Below, one piece after another: positions 11,491-22,599 of a stretch of DNA of 64,000 nt. The position numbers and the translations under genes were made by a program. Position 1 is the first letter of the stretch. The number at the start of each line of letters is the position of its first letter. Source of the stretch: Ceriagrion tenellum (taxonomy: Eukaryota > Arthropoda > Insecta > Odonata > Coenagrionidae). Where the stretch lies: the NCBI GenBank assembly GCA_963169105.1, contig OY720641.1:4851258-4915257 (forward strand), in the 5' to 3' direction. The notes beneath the pieces are model-generated. The model made no database searches. It saw only the letters and a list, made by a program, of their open reading frames with translations, and was not told the origin of the DNA.

Positions 11491-12423
11491 CTTGTGGTCA
11501 GAAACTGAGGCCTGTTTTTCTGGTAACATATGACTAACCTAGCATGACTATCAAGCACAATTAGTTCTTAAATGTTATGAATTGTGCAATGATTTTTAAA
11601 AAATTATATTTAGCATTGTATTCAATAAATAATTACGGTACCGAGACACTTCCGCTACCTATGTTTTAGACTTATATTTTCGATTAATTATGTGATAAAC
11701 TGATCAATTCAAAATACGATTGCGCGTTTGTATGGCCGGTTATATTCTCCAGGGCTGTCTAACTGCAAGTTCCCATTTTTCTCTTCTCTAATCTGTAGGG
11801 TGGTCACATAGTGCGGAGTGGTAATAGAGTCTAGTAATTTCGTATTGAGTCTGAAGTAGACATGCACGCTATGTGCCTTTCCTATTGTGTTAATCCTGAT
11901 TGCTTTCTTCATTTGTGTGGGACTCGTTCATCCTAGTTCTTCCTACCTAAATGGGTTCGTTGAACTCAAACTATAAATCAACTGCGCTCTCAAAACTGCT
12001 CGAGGGAAAAGGGTTTTCTGGACCAGAAATAGTATCATGGGTTTTAGCTCATCGGGCCAATGGTGCTTACCGTAACTGCCTGCATTCAGAAAGAAAATTC
12101 GACGCATAAGCTATCGGCATACGCATGGATATGCACCATCTTTGATTTACATAACAATGTTGATGATTTAAAGAATACTAATCCTGCAGTGTACATTCCT
12201 CTGTTGGAGTGGTCATAAGTACTGTTTTTGATAAAGATGTTCTTTTGACTCATCATTATCAGTAGTCATCAGTCCGAAGCAGTGGGTTTCAGCAACAATC
12301 CACTCCAGTCTCTTCCCCACAAACCTCTTTATTCTGACGCAATTCTTTACTTTTCGTTCATTCATATTTCGCTTGATGCACTGATTGTATTCTTTCGTCA
12401 TCGCCTGTACTTATTTCTATAAT
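11491..12423. other. No gene recognised
   Basis: No repeat or coding pattern seen; short frames only. Confidence 0.4.
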
Positions 12424-12760
12424 TACATCTACATACTACCCTGCGAGCCGCCTAATGGGCGTGTGGCAGAGAGTGTTAGAGCATCAGCCATGTAAATATA
12501 TAAGGGGTTTTGGGAGGTGAAATGGTGACGTGTATTATGGGAGAGTATTTAGTGGAGTTCAGTTTTTATTGTGGTCGCTTATTGTGCGCGGAAAGAACGA
12601 GTTCTTGTACCTATCTGTTCGGCAATGTATCTGTCATATTTAATCGCTTCAGCCCGATCTGGAGATGTAGTGAGGCATCGTGATAATATTCTCCGTGTCG
12701 CTCTGATACACACCATTTCTAATAAGTAATCTAAGCCTAGCGTGTAGCCTCCAAGTTATG
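12424..12760 (-). mobile_element. CR1/L2-like LINE 3' end
   Basis: Minus-strand copy of the element tail described at 6110-6525. Diagnostic plus-strand words are GGCGTGTGGCAG, GGTGAAATGGTGACGTG, TGCGCGGAAAGAACGAG and CTATCTGTTCGGCAATGTAT. It starts at the 3' end (CATCTACATACTACCC) and is truncated near AGCCTCCAAG, so it retains almost no coding sequence. Confidence 0.8.
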
Positions 12761-14589
12761 TACATACATTCCTCTTTTAAATGGAGCCCTTTTACCCAAA
12801 ATATTATACTTTTCGTCTAAATGTTTGGATTTTTCCATGATTTTGCTTACTCTGCCCTTTTTCTCGTCAAATCCACATGACATGAAACATCTTATCAATT
12901 TTTTTCAAATTCCTCAAGTGTCGTTCACGGCATGCAGCCCTCTTCTGTGAAGATTCGCAGATCCCCAGACCGTCACCGGCACTCTCGACCCAGAACCATT
13001 ATTAATGGCTCCTTATCAACTGCTCCTCTGCAAGAGTCCAAAACCCTTCCCTCCGTCCGAATAGTTATTCTTGGCTCATGATGGAGCACGCTTGGAGGAG
13101 AGGGTGCTCCAGGCCTCGTCTGCGGGTCAGTAGACCCTTAAAGAAAATAAACGAAAGCGGAAAAAATCTTACGCATCCATAGCGAAAATAAAAGAATGGA
13201 TGAGTCAATATTTTGCAAGCTCGTTAGGATGTTGGACCAGCAAGGACTTCATCTATCTAACTGGTGGAATGGGCGGGGAATTTGGTCACTTCCGTGAAGC
13301 ATTTTTCGCGATTGGGTTTTTCGAGCGACACGAGGGTGTTCGCATAAGTTATAAGAGTTTGCTCGTCGATGGATGCGAAAATTCATGGGAGCCAAGGATT
13401 ACTTTTTTCATCGCCGTTAATTTTAACTGTTACATTAATGGGATTTTAGAAGTCATGTTATAGATTAAGAGTATCCCTCTGAAATATAATATCATTCCCA
13501 CGTGTATATCTTCATTCACGTGCTTTAATTCACATTCTTCTCTTCACGAAATATTGCAGTTGTGTGGAATTCAACTGCTGGGGATATGCGCATATGCTGG
13601 GCTTCAATTGTCACCTGTAGAAGTGTGAACAGTTTCAATGCCTTTCCTTCTATTAGCGCTGTTTACACAGTCCTCAACATTAGAATTTTTTTTAAAGTGA
13701 CAAACCAAACGTGGCAAATCATGCATCTGATATATTTGTTGAAAAAACAAAAGCACATAGAATTTAAAAGAATTAAAAATTATGGGTCATCAATAGTTAT
13801 TGAAAGATATAAAACATACAACTATAGTTAAAAGTCACTATCATTGAGAATTTCATCGTCAGAATAAAAAAAATGTCACGGATATACTTATACCCACTTC
13901 TTATACGTACTGACCTAAATTTCCTCGATGCGCACAGATGAATAATTTGAAAAATCCATCAGAATGACGAAAAACCTGAGAAGCACTTGAAACTTGAAAA
14001 GAAAAACATTAAAAAATAAGAATTGTTTGGTAGTTTAAGACGGTGGACATTGTTATTTGACCGGGGTCATTCCTTTAATATTGCAGAGCAAATTATTGCT
14101 GCACAGCTCGAGCCCACAGACCTTCAAAATTCAAATGTGTCGCATGAAAAATGGAAATTATGAGAATGAGACAAGTATTCAGTTCATGGCACTTAATCGA
14201 ATAGTTTCGCGTAATGTATGTTATCTGAATATGCATTGATTTGTTAAACGGGGAATTCATATGCCTCCAATCCGTTGGAGACAGGACCTTTAATATCATT
14301 CCTTAAGAAATTTTGTCCACTCTTGACGGGAATTCTCGTATGACCTGATTATGTTACAGTGTAATTGGGCTGTTTATGACCAGGGCATCATTAGAAATGT
14401 TTTTAAAAACATGTTTAACATTCTGAGAAGAAATACATGCGATAGTATTAATTAGATGTGATTATGTGTGACATTCTAGCATTCATAATGGTACAAAGGG
14501 GTTTACCACAGCACTTGTGCAATCCTATTATCTGGAATATACCAAGACGTATTTAAAATAATGAAATTAATAAAATACAGAGTAAATCA
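12761..14589. other. No gene recognised
   Basis: A perfect 8-bp hairpin TGGAGCAC...GTGCTCCA lies at about 13082-13111. Frames up to 89 codons (13200-13831) show no family resemblance. Confidence 0.4.
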
Positions 14590-14702
14590 CTTCACCATTT
14601 CACCTCTCAAAGCCTCTTATTTTACACCCTCACACGGCTGGTGTACTAACACCCCCTGCCGCACGCCTATGCGGTGGCTCACTGGGTAGTATGTAGATAT
14701 TA
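14590..14702 (+). mobile_element. CR1/L2-like LINE 3' end, very short
   Basis: Only the last 110 or so bases of the family tail remain: CACCATTTCACCTC, CACACGGCTGGTGT and CCCCCTGCCGCACGCC, ending at TATGTAGATATTAG. Confidence 0.7.
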
Positions 14703-15270
14703 GTATAGAAAACAAATATCTATGATTACTTCGTACTATATAATAATTACCGCGCATCAAGAGAAACACCGAGAAGATGTTTCGAGGTTTTGAATATGTT
14801 CTTTCAAAATTATTGTCGTGTTCTCACATTAGTAATTAATATAATCATCCCAAGAATAAATCGGAGAAAAATGTTATCCCATTTTTTGTGTCAAAAGGAA
14901 ATTTAAGCATCGTTCACCGACGTGTAAATGATTCTCTTTAATATAACGTATGTCCCGCCCCATAAGACGCACTTTTTTTACTGCAAAATGTTCTCTAAAA
15001 TCAGCCAGCGCCGTATGGGCCGATGGGTATGACTTCGTCCTCTTAGACGCGAGAGCTGATTCGCCGGGAAAAATACTTTTAAATATTTCTTCTCCCATCA
15101 GGCGTAGAAAATGGTTGCCTTCATTAAAAACGTTGATAATGACACCGCTTTGAGCCAGTCGAAAGCAATAAGAGTTTGACAGAATCCTTGACAGTACGTC
15201 CTAAAATCGTCCTAAAAACGTCCTCCAGACACTGTAGTCCTAAAATATTCCTAAATAAATCGTACGACAG

Positions 15271-15445
15271 AATGTTAAAATGGAGACAATCATAAAGTCT
15301 TTTAAAAAGCGTGGGATTAGCAAATGCGTTAGATGGAAGTGAAGATGGCTTTGTGTATGAGGAAAGTGACAACTCCATCGAAAATAACTACGTATGCAGT
15401 TTTAGCAGAAGTGATGACGAATTTCTGGGATTCTACGATGAATAA
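15271..15445 (+). pseudogene. pogo/CENP-B-like transposase, C-terminal remnant
   Basis: The frame reads METIIKSFKKRGIS, then after a one-base slip NALDGSEDGFVYEE, an acidic stretch, and SDDEFLGFYDE before TAA at 15443-15445. The order 'I.KSFKKCGIS-NALDG.ED...' followed by an acidic tail ending 'EFLGFYDE' is the familiar C-terminal signature of pogo-type (Tc1/mariner superfamily) transposases and their domesticated relatives. The helix-turn-helix DNA-binding domain and the DDE catalytic core are absent, so it cannot act. The frameshift near the AGCAAATGCG stretch confirms decay. This identification rests on recalled family pattern, not a search. Confidence 0.6.
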
Positions 15446-15544
15446 ACGCTAATATATTTGCAATTATTAAACGTGACAGTTCCGTTTTCTTAGTCTAAAG
15501 TTTTATTATGAAAATAATTTGATCCTCATTTGTCTGATCGAAGC

Positions 15545-15640
15545 ATTTTTCGTAAATCCCAACCTGATAAATCAGAGTGCTTCTTATGGGAGTATTTTTC
15601 GTAAATCCTAATCTGATAGAACACAGTGCGTCATATGTGC
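15545..15640 (+). repeat. Two tandem units of 49 bp
   Basis: ATTTTTCGTAAATCC starts at 15545 and again at 15594; each unit continues with a CTGATA block and an AGTGC.TC.TATG block that resembles the outer end of the pogo relic. This is probably a duplicated transposon terminus. Confidence 0.65.
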
Positions 15641-15739
15641 CACATCTAAGTTTTATAGGCCGGAAAATGCGGCATTTGAGTGGATTATTTCACCTTTGCG
15701 AATTATCGCGCCATAAGACCATCAAAACTCTCACTCGCT

Positions 15740-16110
15740 TATTAACGCCGGGCGATAACGACCTGTGACGTCTCTTTCGTATTTCTTTAGCGAGGACATG
15801 CGTTTCCAGGGAAACGTCAGCGCCACAGAGGGCCGTTAATCTGTCACCTTAATCCATTATTCAGAAGGGGGCGGGATCGATTTCATGGCTCTCTCGGGTT
15901 TGCGCCAAAGCACTCGCGCGAGGTGAAATTCTGGATGACCTTGGGCGGAAAAAAAATTTAAAAATCACGGGCGGTGTGACACGGATATGCGACGCCGATT
16001 CCTTCCCTTGCGGCTTTGACCGTGACCTCGCCTTTGGCGAATCTTTCTGAGTTAAGGTCCAAGATCTTTGAAATGCGAGCTTTTCACGTGCTGCGGCCAA
16101 TAGAATGGAC
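15740..16110. promoter_or_regulatory. CpG-rich block with several factor-like sites
   Basis: The block stands out as CpG-rich in an AT-rich region. By eye it contains a GC box (GGGGGCGGG, near 15869), a TGACCTTGG nuclear-receptor (FTZ-F1/ERR-like) site near 15937, a TCF-like ATCTTTGAA near 16064, and an E-box CACGTG at about 16086. Such clusters can mark enhancers or promoters, but short motifs occur by chance. There is no gene next to it that would support the call. Confidence 0.2.
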
Positions 16111-16216
16111 TCGTTTCACGTAATCGTCAAGAAACGGAATATATGGACAAGCGCTATATTGGTTGCAAAACATCATGCATAGGTAGCGTCATGTTCTTGT
16201 AGAGGATGTCGACTAA

Positions 16217-16588
16217 GGGGCTGTCCATAATCCACGTAGGCTAAAATAGGCCACTCTTTGCCCCCCCCCGCAACCCCCTCGTGTACACTCTTAGACTTCA
16301 TTCGGACTCCCTGTTGTCCACGTAGATTTTTCTTTTTTTTGCGGAAAAAGCTGTGAAACCGGTTATTAATTGATTGTCATGGACTATGTATAATTTAAGG
16401 CTGCTATTAAGGAAAGGTAAGTAAAAGAAAAACTACTCTTGTAGTTATAATAATCTGTCATTTACTACGACCATTGTCCACGTAGACATCCCTCAAATCT
16501 CCCCACCCCCCAACGTGGACCTTCGTTGACAACCCTCGTATCCCCCCCCCTCTCCTCTTTGGTCTCTACGTGGGTTATGGACTGCCCC
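16217..16588. mobile_element. MITE with 25-bp TIRs and TNA target duplication
   Basis: Left end GGGGCTGTCCATAATCCACG, right end CGTGGGTTATGGACTGCCCC: inverted with two mismatches. The flanks are TAA (16214-16216) and TGA (16589-16591), consistent with a 3-bp TWA-type duplication as made by PIF/Harbinger-like transposases, with one later change. GTCCACGTAG recurs inside at about 16315 and 16476, with inverted ACGTGGAC near 16511, as subterminal repeats. Two C-runs lie inside (from 16261 and from 16541). No transposase is encoded, so it is non-autonomous. Confidence 0.75.
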
Positions 16589-16591
16589 TGA

Positions 16592-17189
16592 GGAGCGAAG
16601 TAACGACTATAATAGGTCGGCAACACTCCAACATAACTTCACTCAAATTCTTATTTCATTCTTCCCACAATATCGATTTGGTGAAAGTTGTTCTTATTTA
16701 ACAGTTGGATCATACAGGATTAAAAACCAACTTAAAGGAATAAACACCCCTAAACAGTATGATAGTGAGTGCTCCTAAATACTAATGTTGTTTAAAAAAT
16801 GGATATTATAGACAGGAAAAAGCTTAAAAAGTCTGAGAACCAGGTAGTGTTGTATGTAAAAGACTCCTAACTATATTATTCGAAATCCAATGTGTCCTAT
16901 GTTCTTGATAAGGGATAACTTCTTCAGTCGGAGGAGTAAGCGAGCCCTTTAATCAGTCAACGTCAAAAGTCCTTTGCCAGTTTTGTAGTTCCCATCATTT
17001 TCGCTACAAGCTGTGGAGTTGGTGCTTGTAAACGATTTCCCAAGTTCAAATTAAGCAATATTCTCCCTTCTTTCTTCATTTTCGAGTTTCCCCTGCTTTG
17101 GTGCGCTGAAAAATATTGTTGTAATTGTTAATCTCTCTCTTCGCCTTCCAATTTTTTTCTAGACTTCATCTGACAACAATTTACATTAA
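16592..17189. other. No gene recognised
   Basis: No repeat or coding pattern seen. Confidence 0.4.
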
Positions 17190-17314
17190 AAATTGAGCTC
17201 CACTAAATACACTCCTATAATACATGTCACCCTTACGCCTTTACACGGCTGGTGACCTAACACCCCCTGCCACACGCCCATGCGGCGGCTCGCAGGATAT
17301 TATGAATATGTAGA
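17190..17314 (+). mobile_element. CR1/L2-like LINE 3' end, short
   Basis: Last 125 bases of the family tail, from TTGAGCTCCACTAAATACAC through CCCCTGCCACACGCCCATGC to a TATGTAGATGA end. A short internal deletion removes the CACCATTTCACCTCC block. Confidence 0.75.
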
Positions 17315-17604
17315 TGACTAAACAGTTATTTCTAGGAAAACTGAAGGTCTGCATAGTCATGTACCCATATGGCATTGCTATCCTCGTGCATCTTAATAGC
17401 CAGCTAGGTCGTATCTCCAATTGAGGTATCCTCCAGGATTCCGCGAAAATCTCCAGGTAGGTAGAATTATTGCCGATTATTTTTAAACTTTCTGGGTTAC
17501 CTGCGGTATATTTAGCATTTATCTATCAGTTATAATTTGTTATTCTAATTAATAACTATGCTATATAAACTAATAAATAATGACCACGCAAACTATGTTT
17601 ATGC

Positions 17605-17732
17605 AGATACCTGAAGATGACGCAGTAGCGTTGAAATTAGTTGTACTAAAATAAGAACTCTTGTGGATTTGAACATAGTTCGTATTGTCATCATTTATTC
17701 AATAATGGACTTCCACAAGGTTACATCTGAAA
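17605..17732 (+). repeat. Hairpin repeat family F1, single arm
   Basis: Reads CTGAAGATGACGC, AGTA, GCGTT, GAAATTAGTT, GTA, then a tail (CTTGTGGATTTGAACATAG, GTATTGTCATCATTTATTC, GGACTTCCACAAGGTTAC). The same tail lies inverted at 24538-24618, and the motif occurs twice head-to-head at 25359-25446. Confidence 0.7.
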
Positions 17733-18240
17733 GGATTGAATTCATATATAAAATAATCTTTAAATAACGATGATAACTTCTATTGCCCTCAGAAATATGT
17801 TCATTTTATACCTGATAATATAAAAAAACATTGGTTTTAATAGTTAAACTTTTTTTTTATTCTGGTGACTCCAATAGCCATGACTACAACAGTTGATGAA
17901 TTGGTACTTTTTGTCGTGTTCCCTTGTACATTATTCCTCTGTACACAAACAACCTTTTTAATATTTAAGATATCATCTTCCCATGGTGTCACCGTTCGCT
18001 CCTTCCTTCATGCGTCTCTGAGCTAAATAATTGGTATTTCTGTCACGAAATTTTTATTCTTACCCCTCCCCCTCCTCCTCCCTACCCCATCCCTCCCAAC
18101 TGCTCCCCTGGGACCAAAATGTTTGAGAGATTCCATCACGATCCGAAATTCCTCTTCTTCTTTCCCCAAGGGACCCGACATTAGTTTTTCTCTCGTTTCC
18201 GATACTCGCCGCCAGAGGGGTTGAAAGGCGCCCAAAAACA
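17733..18240. other. No gene recognised
   Basis: AT-rich, then pyrimidine-rich from about 18060. Nothing else seen. Confidence 0.4.
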
Positions 18241-18278
18241 GACGCAGCGTGTGTGGCTTAAAGAGCGGCGTCGCGCGT

Positions 18279-18330
18279 GGTGACGTCACCACTCGCTTTT
18301 ATAAGAAAATGGCGTGACCAGGGGATGTGG
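18279..18330 (+). promoter_or_regulatory. Possible core promoter: CRE palindrome plus TATA-like box
   Basis: GTGGTGACGTCACCAC (about 18278-18293) is a perfect 16-base palindrome centred on the CRE octamer TGACGTCA. It is followed by TTTTATAA at about 18297-18304, and then AAAATGGCG. The upstream 100 bases are CpG-rich and the downstream 80 bases are G-rich. The arrangement fits a promoter reading right, but the following 86-codon frame (18327-18587) is low-complexity at its start and has no known domain. Inference only. Confidence 0.25.
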
Positions 18331-19529
18331 TGGAAATGGGGAAAGGGAGGGGGGTGGGGGAGATGGAGAGGGGTGAGGGGTGTGAGCTCAGAAAAAACAG
18401 GCCCCCCACCAAGATGAGGAGTTGTCGGCGACTTGGTAGAATATTTTCGCTATTCATTCCTCTGATCTTTGGTTACCGCAAAATGACAAAAAAACTTGAG
18501 GAGCGATTCACACACCTAATCTTTTTCTCCCTAGGTTTTAGTGAGAAATGTATAGCTTTATTAGAAATATATTTAAAAACATATTAATGAAGCGCAGAAG
18601 AAAATTGACTTGGTAGCAAAGACGATAAGAGGACAATAGTGAGTACTAGCGAGTCTCAAATAGGAGGGAGCTGATCTATATCTACAAATTACCCGGTAAG
18701 CCACCTCACGAGTACAAAAGGGGGAAGTATCACGCTTGATGCAATGGAAAGAATTCATCATAAAGAATGAGAGTAAAGGCAGTTTTCCACTTCAATCAAT
18801 TTTTATTTGAAAAAAATGAACTCATGTGATGATGTCAATTTACCAGAAATGTCATGTCTAATCAAATTCCATATGAAATTAAAATGATTGACGAGGCCTG
18901 AATTACGACATGCAATAATACGCATTTTGATGAATATTTGAAGAGGCCATGCATATTTATAATCTCTTGTTATCTTCCATTACAAGCAGATCTGCTGCTC
19001 AGAATTCATCAAACTTTATTTTATCACGATAATCGTCTCAGAAACTCGTTTCCAAAAGTGGCGTCTTCCAGAAACTATAAAAAGTTATTGGAAAACTTTT
19101 GACTACAGTCAGATGTGAGGCTGAAAATAAAACTTGGACCAAGTTCTTGAGTTAATGGATATATTAGTTCGTCAATGCGACCGTTTCCGATGGGATTTAG
19201 ATGGCCTGTCATGGGGAACTAACAGTTCTCCAGCGACCAGAACTTCTCGGAGACCCGCTAAATGGCACTCCCAATAAACACTAATACGAGCACGCGCCAG
19301 CAACGTCCCAAGTCGTTCTTCGCCTGTGAAAGTCATCACTTGGGTGTAACCTAAGAGTTAGTGGGTGGGTGGAGATAAAAAATGAACGTTTGAAACTGTT
19401 TTCTCAACCTAATGTTACCCTCGAAAAACTCTTTTTCTGGAATAAATTTCTTGCCCGCTTTCCCATCACGCTAGTCCCATTCGGAGTCGGAAATGTCATA
19501 GAATTTCGTTATAGAAGTTCTTCTTCTTT
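18331..19529. other. No gene recognised
   Basis: G-rich low-complexity sequence to about 18400, then ordinary AT-rich DNA. Confidence 0.4.
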
Positions 19530-19985
19530 CTCTTCAACTTAATCCCTAGAGACTAGGGGTCGCTGTTTCTCACTCTCCTTCTCCATTCTATGTGGTTCTT
19601 TGCGTCCTCAGATGTTAGCTCCATATCCCTCAGGTCTTCCATGATGCAATCTGTCCATCTCCTCGTAGGTCTTCCTCTGGGTCGCTTACCGTTCACCTGT
19701 AGGTGCATCATTCCCCTCAAGACATGCCCCTCTTCCCATCTCATCACATGCCCATACCTCTGTAATATTCGATATTGTGCCTTCTTTGAAGCCTCGACTA
19801 CCCCTCCCTGCTCTCTAAATCACTCGTTTCTTACCCAGTGTCTCCTTGTCTTTCCCATGGTCCATCGCCAATTCCTCATCCCCACTTCGTCCACTTTCTT
19901 TTCTTGCCTCTTCTTCATAGACCATGTCTCACGACCGCAGATCACGGCTGCTCCCTCAACTGCCTCAACTCAATTGAAACTTTTC
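19530..19985 (-). mobile_element. RTE-like LINE C-terminal remnant
   Basis: The minus-strand frame 19747-19553 reads MMRWEEGHVLRGMMHLQVNG, then KRPRGRPTRRWTDCIMEDLR and a DAKNHIEWRRRVRNSDP end. This is the typical 'GHV.RR-E...V...G+R.RGRP+.RW.D.I..D+...A.DR..WR..I..ADP' C terminus of RTE-like LINE proteins. The plus-strand frames 19590-20003 and 19838-20107 are antisense. The family differs from the copies with the GGTTGACTGCAG 3' end, so at least two RTE-like lineages are present. Confidence 0.75.
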
Positions 19986-21395
19986 TTTTTTATTTTTATG
20001 TAAGCAAAGGTGAAAGGTTTATAAGGCCTGAGAATGCCGCCAGGAAAGCTGCAGGTAATACGCGGGCCATATCTTGGAATGGTTCTCAGGAAGCGAAAAT
20101 CGTATAGTGTTCTCCTCCCGACAGCAAATGGCAAAGAAACCTGAGAGGGTCTGAATAGGCATTTGGACTAAATGTAGTTGGGTACGTTGCCATGCTGAGA
20201 GAATGGATGACAGTCAAACAACGTGTTTAACAAAATGCCGTTTGGGCGATCCTTTTAAACATATTCCCTCCTTATTTTTAGAGTGCTTGACCCTTATAGG
20301 CAGAATGAACGGAGTTCTCCGTCTTATTGGAGTATTTTTTCTCCTGGGGTAATTATGGACTATGAAGTTACTGCAACTGGTTGAAAAACAACAATTGATG
20401 CACATTAATCGTAGGTCATCGAGGAATATGTTTAGGAGTTCTCATTAGTGCACCAAAAAATATTTCGGTGAAATTCAGCCATTTGTAGTTAATGTTCCAT
20501 TTCGTGTGATTTAGGCCACATAAGAGCTTTGGACTAGTAAAAATTAGCCCGGCATATATTAATTGTGTTAAAGAAATTACTAACGTTATCGTCACATCAA
20601 TGACGACGAAGCAGATACATAGAGAGAAAAAAATGATCATATTTTGGTCTAAAAAAGTTTATTTTCAGTTAAAGATAAAGAGTCAAACGAACAAGGCTTA
20701 TTTACCTATGTCCAATCTCAACCTATCCTCGCATCTATGAGCACCACTTGCGGAGCCACCGAAGGGACACGCATCGTGAATAGATTGAACGGTCTAAGTC
20801 GGCTCCATTCAGGAGCATCTGCTACGAAGGACGCTAAGGCTATCTTTAAAGTTTTCGATCTACGATGCCTCCTTTTTTTTGAACGGCGGGTGGTCCGCTG
20901 CGAGAATCCAAAAGTTTGTTTGAATCTTATTTTATTATTTCCGAGGCGTGTCCTAAAACTCCATGCTCGCTGCTATGATGTGCTGGCCCTGATTGCAGCT
21001 TTGTGCTTTGACTTGCAGGGGGGTGTAACACTTTTGCCTTGCCTTTTGATGAAAAATCATTTAAAAAATAAAGATGCCTTATTGTAGGAGGAAAGGGAAG
21101 TGGACGAGCTTAGGAATGAATTCGAATAGTCTCGCGAGGAGCTTCTGTGAAGTTCCTTTTCATGCTTGCCAGCTCTCTGCGGGCTGTCTAGTGCGGATGG
21201 GTGTCTGTGCCAAAACCCAGGTCTCTCTCATCTTTGGTTTTGGTGTGTGTGTAAGACCTATTTCCCGGTAGTCTACGGCACATTTACGAGAAACTATTTT
21301 TTGAAACTTAATTGTCACTTGAGTTTTATGCGAATGGTTGGAGAAATCAGTAGGGAGGTTTCCGAATTGAAAGCCTACCCCTGACTAAGGAGTGA
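19986..21395. other. No gene recognised
   Basis: One plus frame of 116 codons (20737-21087) lacks domain character. No repeats found. Confidence 0.4.
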
Positions 21396-21686
21396 TTCTT
21401 AACCTTGAATCAAGTCTACATTATCTTGGGTGTCTCTGTCTCAAGAACATCTTCATCATTGGTCGTTAAATCCCAGATTTGGTTGACTGCAGCCCCTCCA
21501 CCCTTGCCTAACTAATGCTAATTCACTTACTTCCTAATATCTCTTCCTGTGTACTTTCCTCTTTATTTGGTCCATTGACTTATTCCTGGATCTTCCTCTG
21601 GGGACTTTTCCCTCAATTTTACCTTCAATTATTTTCTTAACCTTGGGTCAAGTGTGCATTGTCTTGGGTGTCGCTGTCCCATGAAC
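21396..21686. repeat. 53-bp direct repeats flanking a LINE tail
   Basis: 21396-21448 and 21634-21686 align without gaps over 53 bases with 8 differences; both begin TTCTTAACCTTG and contain ATTATCTTGGGTGTC or ATTGTCTTGGGTGTC. The LINE tail at 21450-21636 sits exactly between them. The simplest reading is an unusually long target-site duplication. Confidence 0.7.
21450..21636 (-). mobile_element. RTE-like LINE 3' end (GGTTGACTGCAG family)
   Basis: Starts with CATCATTGGTCGTTAAATCC and GGTTGACTGCAGCCCC, the diagnostic 3' end shared with 34143, 50642, 53163 and (inverted) 60870. It is truncated inside CCTTCAATTAT, so no protein motif remains. Confidence 0.75.
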
Positions 21687-21689
21687 TAT

Positions 21690-22244
21690 CTCATGCGAAG
21701 CAAACTGTAAAGAAGGAAGAATGCAAGTCCATCATTTCGATCGGTGAATACTTCTATTCCCAGAAAGGCTGCTAATGAAAAATCTCCCCAAAAATGTGAA
21801 GTACCTACTCCAGAATTGACCTTAGATATCAATTTTTAATAAAAGGTAATATTACTGGGTAGTAATTGTGGAAATCACTGCCAAGTAATCTTTAGTCATT
21901 TGATTTACAAAGCGGTGCTGAAAAGTTTCCCCTACAAGTAAGTGCCTGCATTACCTACTGTGGCTCTTTTTCCGATGATTATAATAATGAAATCATTCGT
22001 ATTTTACGTTAAATTCCATTTTTATTCCTAACTTCATATATTTATAGATTTGTGCTTTGACTGGCGGGACATTTAAGAGTTGAAATTATTTCTGTGATGA
22101 TTTTCCATAAAGTAGCCTCGCAGGGAATAGAGGAATACATCGATTTAAGAGTAATACTCACATTCTCTCTTCTTTACAATTTGCTAAACATAAGATTTAT
22201 ACATTCGTAATTGCCTCCAAGTCTTTGTCTTTTGTTTGGGTTCT
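21690..22244. other. No gene recognised
   Basis: AT-rich, nothing seen. Confidence 0.4.
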
Positions 22245-22330
22245 GGTCCATAGTAGACAGCTCATTTCATTATTGCTAACCTGCCTAAGGCAATAGGGTC
22301 GCAGATTCGAGACCGAGCGACAGAAGATAA
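22245..22330 (+). mobile_element. Weak tRNA-like (possible SINE head)
   Basis: GCTAACCTGCC, then AGGGTCGCAGATTCGAGACC resembles the anticodon-arm and B-box portion of a tRNA. The A box is poor and no SINE body follows, so this is tentative. Confidence 0.25.
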
Positions 22331-22599
22331 ATCGAATATATTTTTTCCAAATGGATCCAAACTATTAATATTTACACTTATTCATGCACTGCCATATTAA
22401 TTCAAATTCTCAGAAATTTTTTATAAGAATACACGCAATAACACATGACACTCACGGTATTTAAAAGTCATTTTCTATCGTTCGCTCATAGTTTTCGCTA
22501 CTACTTAAATTATCAACTGGTGGGGGTGGAATTTGCTGAGAGCATTGTGGATTGCGCAAAGCATCATTAAAACCATTGTCGCTTTCAGTCCGTCTGAAC

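Larger units (their letters stand above)
14953..15642 (+). mobile_element. pogo-type DNA transposon relic, internally deleted
   Basis: The left end CCCGCCCCATAAGACGCAC (14953-14971) is inverted relative to AGTGCTTCTTATGGGAG (about 15575-15591) and AGTGCGTCATATG (about 15624-15636) on the right. Between them lies a remnant of a pogo/CENP-B-like DDE transposase C terminus (15271-15445). An autonomous pogo element is usually 2 kb or more, so most of the transposase is deleted. The boundaries are approximate because the right end is duplicated in tandem. Confidence 0.55.

Noticed and set aside
19590..20003. Plus-strand frame of 137 codons
   Set aside because: Antisense to the LINE C terminus on the minus strand.
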